Shown here piece by piece: positions 10,491-20,685 of a stretch of 64,000 nt of DNA; within the stretch, counting starts at the first letter, position 1, and the number at the start of each line of letters is the position of its first letter. This stretch comes from Heloderma charlesbogerti (lineage: Eukaryota; Chordata; Lepidosauria; Squamata; Helodermatidae): contig JANEZZ010000983.1 in assembly GCA_026122225.1 (NCBI GenBank), positions 1,798,001 to 1,862,000 of the forward strand, written 5' to 3'. The position numbers were made by a program, and so were the translations under genes. Below the pieces are notes generated by a model. The model was not told the origin of the DNA and did not search any database. It saw only the letters and a list, made by a program, of their open reading frames with translations.

Positions 10491-11598
10491 GTGAATCAAG
10501 GTAAGCTGGAGGTGGTCAAACATGAGATGGCAAGATGGAACATCGACATCTTGGGAATCAGCGAACTAAAATGGACAAGCATGGGCGAATTTAATTCAGG
10601 TGACCATTATATCTACTACTGTGGGCAAGAATCCCTTAGAAGAAATGGAGTAGCACTCATAATCAATAAAAGGGTGGGAAAAGCAGTACTGGGGTACAAT
10701 CTCAAAAATGACAGAACGATCTCAGTACGAATCCAAGGCAAACCATTCAACATCACAGTAATTCAAGTCTATGCCCCAGCCACTGAGGCAGAAGAAGCTG
10801 AGGCTGATCGGTTCTATGAAGACCTACAACACCTTCTAGAACTAACACCAAAAAAAGATGTCGTTTTCATCATAGGGGATTGGAATGCTAAAGTAGGAAG
10901 TCAAGAAATCACCGGGATAACAGGCAAGCATGGCCTTGGTGTACAAAATGAAGCAGGACAAAGGCTAATAGAGTTTTGCCCAGAGAACACACTGATCATA
11001 GCAAACACTCTTTTCCAACAGCACAAGAGACGACTCTACACATGGACATCACCAGATGGTCAATATCGAAATCAGATGGATTATGTCCTTTGCAGCCAAA
11101 GATGGAGAAGCTCTATACAGACAGTAAAGACAAGTCCAGGAGCTGACTGTGGCTCAGATCATGAGCTTCACGTTGCAAAATTTCGGCTTAAATTGAAGAA
11201 CGTAGGGAAAACCACTAAACCATTCAGGTATGACCTAAATCATATCCCTTATGAATATACAGTGGAGGTGACAAATAGATTTAAGGGATTATACCTGATA
11301 GACAGAGTGTCTGAGGAACTATGGATGGAGGTCTGTAACATTGTTCAGGAGGCAGCAACTGAATCCATCCCAAACAAAAAGAAATGCAAGAAAGCAAAGT
11401 GGCTGTCTGATGAGGCTTTGCAAGTAGCTGAGGAAAGAACGGAAGTGAAAAGCAAGGGAGAAAGGGGAAGATATACCCAACTGAACGCAGAGTTCCAGAG
11501 AATAGCAAGGAGAGACAGGAAGGCCTTCTTAAATGAACAATGCAAAGAAATCAAGGAAAACAATAGAATGGGAAAGACTAGAGATCTCTTCAAGAAAA
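10491..11598 (+). pseudogene. BovB ORF2 endonuclease region, truncated by a MITE
   Basis: Encodes the AP-endonuclease domain that nicks target DNA for BovB retrotransposition. Visible motifs are GISELKW near residue 25 (metal-binding Glu), YAPA near residue 101, GDWNAKVG near residue 128 (catalytic Asp/Asn) and SDHELHVAKF near residue 222 (catalytic Asp-His pair). All key residues are present. The domain probably starts further upstream, since GTWNVRS is readable from about 10470 just before the first ATG. The frame stays open across the MITE junction at 11598 and runs to a stop near 12034, giving a 513-codon fusion whose last 145 or so codons come from MITE DNA. Confidence 0.88.
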
Positions 11599-12943
11599 TA
11601 GGGATGTCAGAGAATTCCACCACGGATCTTGGTGAGGCCGAATGCGAGTGCATTCGGCTCCCAGAAATCTGTGGCAGAATGACCTGCCACCCCCCCGCCC
11701 CCCTGCGGATCCCCCCGCCCCCCCGCGGATCCCCCCCAGCACGAGACTTAGAGAGATGTGGATCCTTAGAGAGAGGTGGATGTTCCGGGCTGTGGCGGTG
11801 GCTCCAGCGGCAGCTTCGGCGGTGGCGGCTGCTGGCCTTCCGACCGGCCGCCGCTGCCGCCATTTGCAGTCTGGTAGGGATGTACGAAAATGACTTACAT
11901 TCTCACGAAATTGATTTGCAGTGGGGGGGAGGTGCTCCGTCCCTCCCCCCTGAAATTCTGGCCTGGGGGGAGGCGCTCCCCCCTCCCTCCCAAATCCTGG
12001 CTGGCCGGGTGCGCAAATGGCGGCGGCTGTAGCTGCCGCTGTTTGTGTTCCTGCAGTCAGCCGTGATAGGCTACATAAATGTTTACATAGTCTATCATGG
12101 CTGAGTAAAAAAAAACAACCCGCGCGTATGCAAATGGCGGCTTGCGTTCCTTATTTTGGCATGTGTAGTCTATGTAAACATTTACGTAGACTATGGCAAA
12201 AACAAGGGGAATGCAAATAGCGTAGACGCTATGCTATTTGCGTTCCCCTTATTTTTGCCGTAGTCTACATAAATGTTTACATAGACTACACATGCCAAAA
12301 TAAGGAATGCAAATGCCTACATTTGCGTATGCACGGGTTTGTTTGTTTTTTTACTCAGCCGTGATAGGCTACGTAAAGATTTACATAGCCTATCACGTTT
12401 TTTTAAAAAACTGGAAATGGCAGTGGCGGCAGCCGGTCAGAAGACCGGCTGCCACCGCCACCGCCGAACCGCCGCTGGAGCCGCCGCCGCCACCAGGAGG
12501 ATTCGCCCAAGGTAAGTCCCGTCCTGGGGGGGGTGGCAGACCGTTTTGCCACCGATTTTGGCAAGATTCTCTGACATCCCTAGTCTGGAGGGGGTTTTTT
12601 GCTTTTTTTTACAGGGATGTGATAGGCCATGTAAAGATTTACATGGCCTATCACGGCTGGGTTAAAAAAAATGCATATGCAAATGGCGGCGGCTACGGCC
12701 ACCGCCATTTGCATTCCTTATTTTTCGCCGTCTTAGTCTATGTAAATATTTACGTAGACTATTACGGCGAAAATAAAGGGGAATGCAAATAGTGTAGCGG
12801 GCGCTATTTGCGTCCCTTTTTGATTTGCCGTTTTAGCCTTCGTAAATATTTACGTATTTATTATACATAAATATAAATATTAACGCCTCCCCCGCAACAT
12901 GAACATAATCTGCAGAAAGGTAAGTGACTTTCATACATCCCAA
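11599..12943 (+). mobile_element. PA-MITE, complete, TSD CAAGAAAA, inserted in BovB
   Basis: CAAGAAAA at 11591-11598 and 12944-12951 flanks the element, which begins TAGGGATGTCAGAG and ends TTTCATACATCCCAA (one substitution in the last bases). Removing it restores continuous BovB sequence. It is itself split by another copy at 11875-12582, so its own length is about 640 bp. After the inner copy it contains A (about 12618-12656), B (about 12676-12712) and C (about 12724-12775) palindromes, and GTAAGT at 12920-12925. Confidence 0.92.
11875..12582 (-). mobile_element. PA-MITE, complete, nested in a PA-MITE
   Basis: Reverse-oriented copy: TAGGGATGTACGAAAATGAC on the left and GATTCTCTGACATCCCTA on the right. 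AGTCTGG at 11868-11874 and 12582-12588 flanks it (7 bp visible, overlapping the terminal A). Palindromes: A (about 12061-12104), C (about 12165-12195 and 12258-12290), D (about 12210-12247), A (about 12358-12397), and P plus its flanks (about 12415-12465). Confidence 0.88.
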
Positions 12944-12951
12944 CAAGAAAA

Positions 12952-13167
12952 TCGGAGACATCAAGGGAAGATTTTGTGCAAAGACGGGCATGATAAATGA
13001 CAAAGAAGGCAGGGATCTAACAGAAGCAGATGAGAAAAGGTGGAAAGAATACACAGAAGAACTGTACAGGAAAGATCTTAATGTCCCTGATAGCCATGAT
13101 AGTACAGTAACTGAACTTGAGCTGGACATCCTAGAGAGTGAAGTCAAGTGAGCTTTAGGAAGCATTA
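12952..13167 (+). pseudogene. BovB segment between endonuclease and RT
   Basis: Continuation of the interrupted BovB, matching the conserved RTE linker: KIGDIKGRFCAKTGMINDK followed by RDLTEADEKRWKEYTEELY. A frame is open to 13151, then stops within BovB sequence. It is followed by SLRKHY-type degenerate coding and then the next MITE at 13176. Confidence 0.8.
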
Positions 13168-13175
13168 CTAACAAC

Positions 13176-13716
13176 TAGGGATGGGGGAGGATTTCTCCCC
13201 GAAACTTCAGGGGGCCGAGTGCCAATGCATTTGGTCCTCCGAAGGTTGTTCGGGGAGAAATTCTCCGCCCCCCCCCCCGGGATGGGACTTACCTTTCACG
13301 AATGTCCCTCCCGGCAGTGGGTCCCAGCGGCGGTTTGCCAGGTCTTCGTCAGGGGCGGGGGCAGCAGCCGGTCTTTCGACCGGGTGCCGCCGCCGCCATT
13401 ACAAGAAAAGTAAAAAACAAAACAAAATGCCCCTGTGATAGGCTATGTGACGATTAACGTGGCCTATCACGGCTGACTTTGCAGATCTAGCTGTGATAGG
13501 CTACGTTAATCGTTACGTAGCCTATCACAGGGGCATTTTTTTTTTCTTTTGAAGTTCGCGGCCGGGGAGATGGGGCGCTTCTACCCGGCCTGAATTTCGG
13601 CCGGGCGAGGCGGGAAGCCTCCCCCCCGGCCTGAACTTTGGGGGGAGCAGCGAAGCGCCTCCCCTCCACCGTAAAGCAAGCTGCGAGACCAGGTAAGTGA
13701 CTTTCGTGCATCCCTA
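13176..13716 (+). mobile_element. PA-MITE, short two-palindrome form, TSD CTAACAAC
   Basis: CTAACAAC at 13168-13175 and 13717-13724 flanks TAGGGATGGGGGAGGATTTC through CTTTCGTGCATCCCTA. It has only the P hairpin (13370-13390) and two A-type palindromes (13434-13473, 13491-13530) whose central spacers read GACGATTAACG or GTTAATCGTTACG instead of TAAATATTTA. At 541 bp it is the most compact full copy here and lacks B, C and D modules. Confidence 0.92.
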
Positions 13717-13724
13717 CTAACAAC

Positions 13725-14026
13725 AAAGCTAGCGTAGATGACAGTATTCCAGCTGAGCTATTTAAAATCCTAAAAGATGATGCTGTTAAAGTGCTGCATT
13801 CAATATGCCAACAAATTTGGAACACTCAACAGTGGCCACAATACTGGAGAAGGTCAGTTTCTTTCAGTTCCAAAGAAGGGCAATGCCAAAGAGTGTTCAA
13901 ACTACCGTACAATTGCGCTCGTTTCACATGCCAGCAAGGTGATGCTCAAAATCCTACAAGGCCTGGTGTGCTATGGTCCATGGGGTCATTAAGAGTCGGA
14001 CACGACTTAACGACTGAACAACAACA
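13725..14026 (+). pseudogene. BovB RT N-terminal remnant fused to the 3' end
   Basis: Translates in shifted frames to the RTE RT start (DDSIPAELFKILKDDAVKVL, then the PKKGNAKECSNYRTIALVSH box) and breaks off at CTCAAAATCCTACAAG (about 13967). It is then joined to the BovB 3' terminus with its (AAC)n tail. The RT palm, including YADD, is deleted. Confidence 0.82.
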
Positions 14027-14168
14027 ACATGTTTGAGAGTTTGCAAATATTTTCAGTGGATGCATTCTTCTGTTCACACTGATGTTCGGGGTTGCAAGCA
14101 CTTCATGGTCATATATTTTGCAAGCAGAAATGAAATTCTTATATATCCTTATTGTAACGTATCTGGGG

Positions 14169-14732
14169 TAGGGATGGTGGAGAAATCCACCACGGACTCC
14201 AGTGAGTGCGTGGCAGAATGGACTACCCCACCGCCGGCCCGTGGAATTCCCCCCCTGGATGGACCCTACCTGGTTGTTGGCCGTCCGGTCCGTCCTCAGC
14301 TGCCTCATCCCCATCTGTGGATGCAAATGGTGGCTGGTATAGTTGCTGCCACTTGCATCCCTGCTTTAGTCCGTGATAGGCTACGTAAGTATTTACGTAG
14401 CCTATTACAGCAAAAAGCAGGGGCGCAAATGACATAGAGTGTGCCATTTGTGTCCCTGCCCTTTGCCATAGCCTATCACGTAGCCTATCACATAGCCTAT
14501 CACTTACGTAGCCTATCATGGCCTAAGGCAGGGACACAAATGACAGCTGCTACACCAGCAGCCACTTGCAGCCGCAGGCAGTCCAGCAGTGGCCGGAAGT
14601 CCAGCTGCAGTCGGCCCTGGCCAGCAGCTCCGCGGCCTTGCCGCCAAGTGGAGCCGGCTGGGGAGGACAGATCACCTCCCCCCCAAGCTGACGCCCCCCA
14701 GAGGATTGGTGAGTGGGGTTTGTACACCCCTA
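14169..14732 (+). mobile_element. PA-MITE, complete, TSD ATCTGGGG/ATATGGGG
   Basis: Starts TAGGGATGGTGGAGAAATCC and ends GGGGTTTGTACACCCCTA; flanking octamers match at 7 of 8. The A palindromes (14371-14411) are followed by a D-like palindrome (about 14421-14452). An unusual run of GTAGCCTATCAC repeats at 14462-14520 looks like an A hairpin whose centre was replaced by direct repeats of one arm. Confidence 0.85.
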
Positions 14733-15056
14733 ATATGGGGGATGTTATTATCCCATGCACAATCACTAGAAAATGTTGAAATCGGTAGCACTTATTATTT
14801 CTGAGCAAATAACCTGGATTCTCAGCAGACTGCACAAGTAATTCCTCATGGATAAATGCAGCAAAATGCAGTGGGGAAGCAAGCACAAACCCATAGAATA
14901 TACCATAGTTTATGGCAAATATGTATCTAGGGCCCTGTCTCAGTTCTTTGGGGACCCATATCCTTGGCCTCATTAAAAGAGGATGCAGGCACCGTAGTAG
15001 TGTGGATTGTGTTTGCTCTGTTGTCTGATCTGAAATAGAATGTAGCTTTATGTCAT
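14733..15056. other. No gene recognised
   Basis: Unremarkable sequence with no long frame or recognisable repeat ends. Confidence 0.4.
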
Positions 15057-15189
15057 CCTTCTTCAAGCTGGTGATCTCCAGATGTTTTGAACTACAGGTC
15101 CCAGCATTCCTGACCACTGGCAATTCTGGCTGGGGCTGATGGAAAGTGAGGTTTGAAATATCTGGAAGGCACCAGTTTGGGGAAGGCCG
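15057..15189. mobile_element. Palindromic MITE of the CTCCAGATGTTTTG type
   Basis: Left arm CTGGTGATCTCCAGATGTTTTG mirrors the right arm ATATCTGGAAGGCACCAG, with the ACTACAGGTCCCAGCATTCC core typical of a palindromic repeat common in sauropsid genomes. Two degraded relatives lie at 27780-27904 and 54056-54155. Confidence 0.65.
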
Positions 15190-15786
15190 CTTTGTGCCAA
15201 TCGTGGCGCATGTTCAGGGGTACTGTGTGATTTTACTTATTAATTCCTCTGAGAGAGCGACAACTGGTGCCCACATTTTTAATTCTGACATTCACATTTC
15301 AGACTGCTGTGGAACAATTGACAATGTAAAAAATCAGAATCCGATGCCTGTCCCCAAATTTCATTTAAGTGGAATGAGCATGGACTTGGTCAATCAATTT
15401 ATGGTGCAGCCTGCTGAATTCAGTGACATTCAAGATGCCTCCTGCCATTCTATGCCTGTATTGGATTTGTATTAGAGCTGTGCACAAGCGGCCTCTCAGA
15501 ATTCTCCAAACTATTTGTGGGCAGAGAATGGGGGGTGGGGATTTCACCAAATTTCTCCAGGGGGAGGAGAAATTCTCCAACAGTTTCTCACAGACAGGGC
15601 TGTCTATTGTCAGGGGTTGTAGCAACAACTTCTTTCTTTTTTCCTGCGGGTTTTTGTTTTTTTGCTCTGCCACTGCAGAGGCAACAGCAGCAACTGTGTT
15701 GAGGCTTCCACTTTTTTTGCCTCATTCTCAGGCATGTTATATTTTTTTAAAAATAATTTATTTTGGTTCTGTTTTTGAGCTTACCT
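15190..15786. other. Unassigned; contains one hAT-like left end
   Basis: TAGAGCTGTGCACAAG at about 15474 resembles the termini of the TAGGGCTGTGCA hAT family (47385-49634), but no partner right end is visible before BovB at 15798. No coding signal. Confidence 0.35.
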
Positions 15787-15857
15787 AATCACTGCAACTC
15801 CTTCATGGATCACTGCCTTGTTGTGGTGAAGGGGCTTGTGTAACTCAGTGAGGCCAG

Positions 15858-16521
15858 AGCTGTCCACAGCCAGATTTCCGGCCGTGGAAGGCTCTGGGTA
15901 AAAAAAAAACACCAATAACCGCATACGCAAATGGCGGCAGCTACGGCCGCCGCCATTTGCATTCCTTATTTTTGCCCTCTTAATCTACGTAAATATTTAC
16001 GTAGACTATGACGGCGAAAATCAAGGGGAACGCAAATAGTGTAGCAGGCGCTATTTGCGTCCCTTTTTGATTCCCCCATTTGCGTACATGGGTTTGTTTG
16101 GTATTTTTAACCCAGCCAGCCATGATAGGCTACGTAAAGATTTACATAGCCTATCATGTCATGTTTTTTTTAAAACCTAGTCATGATAGGCTACGTAAAT
16201 CTTTACGTAGCCTATCATGTCTTTCTTTCTTTCTTTCTTTCTTTCTTTTTCTTTCTTTTTTTTCTTTTAGAAGAGTGGAAATGGTGGCGGTGGCAGCTGG
16301 TAGGAAGAATGGCCGCCACAGCCGCTGCCGCAGCCGCTGCCACCACAGCTGCCACTGGAGCCACCGCTGCCCGGACGATTTGCCCCAGGTTAACCTCATC
16401 CCGGGGGGGATCCGCGGGGGGGCAGGGGGGTGGCAGGCCGTTCCGCCACAGAGTTCAGAGAGCCGAATGCACTGGCATTCGGCCTCACTGTGATCCGTGG
16501 CGGAATACTCTGACATCCCTA
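15858..16521 (-). mobile_element. PA-MITE, left-truncated, in the BovB 5' region
   Basis: The right end CGGAATACTCTGACATCCCTA is intact, but the left R end is missing and about 20 bp of BovB next to it is also gone compared with the copy at 10078, so a deletion removed the junction. Contains B (about 15928-15960), C (about 15965-16017), D (about 16030-16055) and two A palindromes (16121-16160, 16183-16220), followed by a TTTC microsatellite at 16218-16262 that grew out of the TCATGTC edge of the second A. Confidence 0.85.
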
Positions 16522-16620
16522 CATGCAGGGCCACCCGAGATGGACAGGTCATGGTGGAGAGTTGTGACAAAATGTGGTCCACTGGAGAAGGAAATGGCAA
16601 CCCACTCCAGTATTCTTGCC

Positions 16621-17506
16621 TAGGGGTGGACGAAAGTCACTTACCTGTCCTCAAAGGACGTTCGTGGGGGGGGGAGGCGCTTCGCTGGTCCCCCCGCGAA
16701 GTTCAGGCCGGGGGGAGGCTTCCCGCCTCGCCCCGGCCGAAATTCAGGCTGGGGGGGAGGCTTCCCGCCTCGCCCCGGCCGAAATTCAGGCCGGGGAGGA
16801 GGCTTCCCGCCTCGCCCGGCCGCGAACGTGAAAGTTAAAAAAAAACAAAACACGCCCCCTGATAGGCTACATGACGATTCACGTAGCCTATCACGGCTAG
16901 ATCTGCAAAGTCAGCCGTGATAGGCTATGTCAATCGTCACGTAGCCTATCACGGGTGACTTAAAAAAAAAGCGCATACGCTAATGGCGGCCCCCATAGGG
17001 AGCCGCCATTCGCGTTCCTTATTTAGTCGCTGTAGTCTACATAAACCTTTACGTAGACTACAGCGACCAAATAAGGAAGGGGAATGGCGGCTCCCTATGG
17101 GGGCCACCATTATCCATACACACTTTTTTTTTTTTTTTAAGTCACCCGTGATAGGCTACGTGATGATTGACGTAGCCTATCATGGCTGACTTTGCAAATC
17201 TAGCCGTGATAGGCTACGTGAATCGTCACGTAGCCTATCAGGGGGCGTTTTTTTTTTTTCTTGCATTGCAATGGCGGCGGCAGCCGGTCGAAAGACCGGC
17301 TGCCACTCCCGCCTCGCTCGAACACTCGCCGAACCGCCGGCCGGACCAGCCACCGGGAGGGACATTTGGTGAAGGTAAATCCTGTCCCGGATGGGGTGCG
17401 GGGTGCGGGGGATGCGGAGGATTTCTCCCCGAAACTTGTTCGGGGTGCCGAACACGTTGGCGCTCGGCCCCCCGAAGTTTCGGGGAGAAATTCTCCTCCA
17501 ACCCTA
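16621..17506 (-). mobile_element. PA-MITE, complete, TSD TTCTTGCC
   Basis: TTCTTGCC at 16613-16620 and 17507-17514 flanks TAGGGGTGGACGAAAGTCAC through the L-end complement ending AACCCTA. The R arm carries a threefold direct repeat of GAGGCTTCCCGCCTCGCCC (16715-16820). Four A palindromes use GACGATTCACG-type centres (16858-16895, 16915-16953, 17147-17184, 17203-17240), with B and C types between them. Confidence 0.92.
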
Positions 17507-17514
17507 TTCTTGCC

Positions 17515-18830
17515 AAGAAAACCCCATGGAACGTATCACAAAAACTACTGTACAATTGCGCTTATTTCACATGCCAGCAAGGTTATGCTCAAAATCCTAC
17601 AAGCTAGGCTTCAGCAGTATGTGAACTGAGAACTACTGGAAGTACAAGCTGGGTTTTGAAGAGGCAGAGGAACTAGAGATCAAATTGCCAACATTCGCTG
17701 GATCATGGAGAAAGCAAAATAATTCCAGAAAAATGTCTATTTCTGCTTAATTGACTACACTAAAGCCTTTGATTGTGTGGATCACAACAAACTGTGGCAA
17801 ATTCTGAAAGAGATGGGAGTACCAGACCACCTTACCTGTCTCCTGAGAAACCTGTATGAGGCTCAAGAAGCACAGTAAGAACCGGACATGGAACAACCGA
17901 ATGGTTCAAAATTGGGAAAGGAGTATGACAAGGCTGTATACTGTCGCCCTGCGTATTTAATTTATATGCAGAGTACATCATGAGAAACGCTGGGTTGGAT
18001 GAATCACAGGTCGGAATTAAGATTGCCGGGAGAATTATCAACAACCGCAGATATGCAGACAATACCACCCTAATGGTAGAAAGTGAAGAGGATCTAAAGA
18101 GCCTCTTGTTGAGGGTGAAAGTGGAGAGTGCAAAAGCTGGCTTGAAACTCAACATTAAAAAAATGAAGATCATGGCATCTGGCCCCATCACTTCCTGGCA
18201 TATAGAAGGGGAAGAAATGGAAGCAGTGACAGATTTTATTTTCTTGGGCTCCAAGATCACTGCAGACGGTGACTGTAGCCATGAAATTAAAAGATGCTTG
18301 CTCCTTGGGAGGAAAGCTATGGCAAACCTAGACAGCATAGTAAGAAGCAGAGACATCACCTTGCCGACAAAGGTCCATATAATCAAAGCTATGAATTTCC
18401 CAGTAGCAAGGTATGGCTGTGAGAGCTGGACTATAAGGAAGGCTGAGCACCGAAGAATTGATGCCTTCAAACTGTGGTGCTGGAGAAGAGTCTTACAAGT
18501 CCCCTGGACTGCGAGGAGGTCAAATCAGTCCATCCTAAAGGAAATCAACCCTGAGTGCTCATTGGAAGGACAGATACTGAAGCTGAAGCTCAAATATTTT
18601 GGCCACCTAATGCGAAGAGAAAACTCCCTGGAAAACACCCTGATGCTGGGAAAGATTGAAGGCAAAAGGAGAATACAGAGGATGAGATGGCTAGATAGCA
18701 TCACTGATGAAATGAATATGGACTTGAGCACACTTCGGGAGAGAGTGGAGGACAGGAAGGCCTGGCATGCTATGGTTCATGGGGTCACAAAGAGTTGGAC
18801 ACGACTGAATGACTGAACAACAACAACAAC
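17515..18830 (+). pseudogene. BovB reverse transcriptase C-terminal half
   Basis: Open for 278 codons from 17980 to 18816, preceded by frameshifted RT sequence from about 17545 (DYTKAFDCVDHNKLWQILKE near 17750). The active site reads YADN (about 18053), so the second catalytic Asp of YADD is changed. Downstream come the conserved RTE blocks MASGPITSWHIEGEE, FLGSKITADGDCSHEIKR, RYGCESWTIRKAEHRRIDAF, WCWRR and LEGQILKLKLKYFGHLMRR, ending in the family-typical GVTKSWTRLND. The C-terminal half is nearly intact, but without the endonuclease and catalytic Asp the element cannot move itself. Confidence 0.9.
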
Positions 18831-18841
18831 AATCACTGCAA

Positions 18842-19777
18842 GGCTGCTGAGTGTGTTGTTTTTTTCTATTACACATCTCTCCACTGTTCTGCAACCTCCC
18901 AGGCCACTTGCATTTCCTGAACTGAAAAAACCACATGGGAGGAATTACCACATGATGTCTTCCCCTGGGCTTCAATTGAAGTGCAGGAATCTGAGGAGGC
19001 TACAGGCTACCACAGAGATTATTGTACAATGGAAGACAGGGCACTCACGCACACTCCTTGGCCACCTCATAAGTAAGGTAAGCACTAGAGCCCTGAACCC
19101 AACCAGTGATAATTTCTCCTTTGAATTTATTTCTGAAAGCAATTTCTTTTGTATCAAATTGAATGAGAATGGTAAAAAAAAAAAAAAGTGGAATAAATTT
19201 TCAGCATAGCACTAATTTCTATTACATGGTACCACAAGATATCTGATAATTGCTCTTTAAGAGGCAGCAGGTTAAATATACAAAGGGAAAAAAACAAGTC
19301 ATTGAATTGTAAACCAAGTGTGACCACATACGGTATAATGATATGATAATTTACTTTGCCTTGTTTACACTACCTCTTTGATGCTGCCTAGGAATTGATT
19401 TGCCTGCTTGGTAGTAATTGACTAATGTATCCCATGTTAATTTGTATCCAGCGATTCCATTAATTGTAAAAGCATTACATTATTGTTTACTTATCAACAT
19501 GCATCAGCATGTTGCCACATGCTTTTGTTACTTCCAAAATAGGTCAGCTTCAATTTCCTCATATAAAATGAATGTCTATCAAACAAGTTGGCACTATCAT
19601 TAACCTTTTTATGATATCTCCAAAGGAGCCTAGAAATATGGGAAAGCAGAATATCCTGTCATTGAAAGGTTTCAAAATCTAGAAGCTCATTCTGGTGGTG
19701 GTTCTCACAGCCCTGCATTGGAAAAATAGACACAACAAGGAGGACAGGAAGTGTTCCCCCACAATTGCTTTCCCCTA
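18842..19777. other. No gene recognised
   Basis: AT-rich, with one 118-codon frame (18853-19209) lacking any family motif. TAAGTAAGGTAAGC near 19070-19083 resembles a splice donor, but no acceptor-bounded coding block supports an exon. Confidence 0.4.
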
Positions 19778-19895
19778 TGGGGAACAGCTAAAGCTCAGTG
19801 GTAGGGCACATGCTTTCAGTGCAAAAGGTTCCAGGATCGACCCCTGGCATCTGTGTAGAGCTGGAGAAGACTCCACTCAGAAACACTGGAGGGCC
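19778..19895 (+). mobile_element. tRNA-derived SINE fragment (tRNA-Ala-like head)
   Basis: AAGCTCAGTGGTAGGGCACA matches a tRNA A-box region and GGTTCCAGGATCGACCCC a B-box region, followed by the GGAGAAGACTCC...AAACACTGGAGGGCCACTG body of a common squamate SINE. The 3' end is truncated. Confidence 0.65.
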
Positions 19896-20527
19896 ACTGC
19901 GATCATCTCACTCATTATAAAATAGATTCCTGTGTCCCTGGGTGTGTGCGTTGCAGGCCACACTGCTCCCATACTGGCCCCTGTCATTTCTGTGGACAAG
20001 AGCAAACTGAAGTACCGCACACATTTGAACTGCAATAACTGCAACATCCATGCCTTTCAAATGATGAGTCCAAAAGAGGCTTCCCATCCTGACATCTCCT
20101 CAAGGAGTTACAGCAGCACTGAACACGTAGGAAATCAGGATGCTCCTTTTAAAAGACACTTCCTAGTGCAAGGATTTAGAACAGGGATGCCTAACCTGTG
20201 GCCCCCAAGGCCTTAACTGCAGCCCCCTAAGGACCCCTGACCTAGTGCAACCAAGCCCACCCACCAATTCCCCACCAATTGTTCCATTATAGTTGTGACT
20301 GCAGCCACCCCTTCTGTCACATGTTTATCTTATCTCCCCCTGCCTCCCCCAGCGATGCTGATATAGATAGTTACTTTCCTTGCTGGTAACAGCAGTGAGG
20401 AAGGAGTAATCTGTGTTAGGATCACTGGGGAAGGGGGTGGAGGGAAGGTCAGGGCTGGCACTACCACGAGGCAGAGTGAGGCAGTTGCCTCAGGCAGCGG
20501 AGTTGGGATGTCCTAAAAGGGCAGCAA

Positions 20528-20584
20528 ATATTGATTGATTGATTGATTGTTTGAGCTAGCTAGCTAGCTAGCTAGCTAGCTAGT
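20528..20584. repeat. Compound tetranucleotide microsatellite (ATTG)n(AGCT)n
   Basis: Direct reading shows about four ATTG units followed by about eight AGCT units; the AGCT part is self-complementary. Confidence 0.95.
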
Positions 20585-20685
20585 TATTGCATTTCTGCCA
20601 GGGATGGGGAGAGGTGCTCATGGAATTTCTGCCTCGTGTACCAAAATAACTTGGCTGACTTTGAATACTGTGCACCTTGATTTTG

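Larger units (their letters stand above)
10078..14026 (+). mobile_element. BovB (RTE-clade LINE) with TSD, carrying three PA-MITEs
   Basis: The 5' region begins CCCCTTCATGGATCACTG and includes the classic BovB stretch CACTGGAGAAGGAAATGGCA. The 3' end is CGGACACGACTTAACGACTG followed by (AAC)n. ACATGTTTGAG at 10067-10077 and 14027-14037 is its 11-bp TSD. PA-MITEs occupy 11599-12943 (itself holding one) and 13176-13716. An internal deletion joins the early RT region (about 13967) directly to the 3' terminus, removing most of the RT. The element is therefore dead although both ends are intact. Confidence 0.92.
15798..18830 (+). mobile_element. BovB (RTE-clade LINE) with TSD, carrying two PA-MITEs
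   Basis: AATCACTGCAA at 15787-15797 and 18831-18841 is the TSD. The 5' end (TCCTTCATGGATCACTGCC) and the 3' end (GACACGACTGAATGACTGAA plus (AAC)n) are both present. PA-MITEs fill about 15858-16521 and 16621-17506. Past the second, 5'UTR sequence (to about 17538) is joined directly to the RT N-terminal region (from about 17545), so the whole endonuclease domain is deleted. Confidence 0.92.

Noticed and set aside
16181..16600. 139-codon minus frame with a Lys/Glu/Arg run
   Set aside because: The run is the translated TTTC microsatellite and the rest is MITE plus BovB 5'UTR.
19778..19895. Functional tRNA-Ala gene
   Set aside because: The A and B boxes are followed by a SINE body, and the arms do not form a complete cloverleaf by eye.
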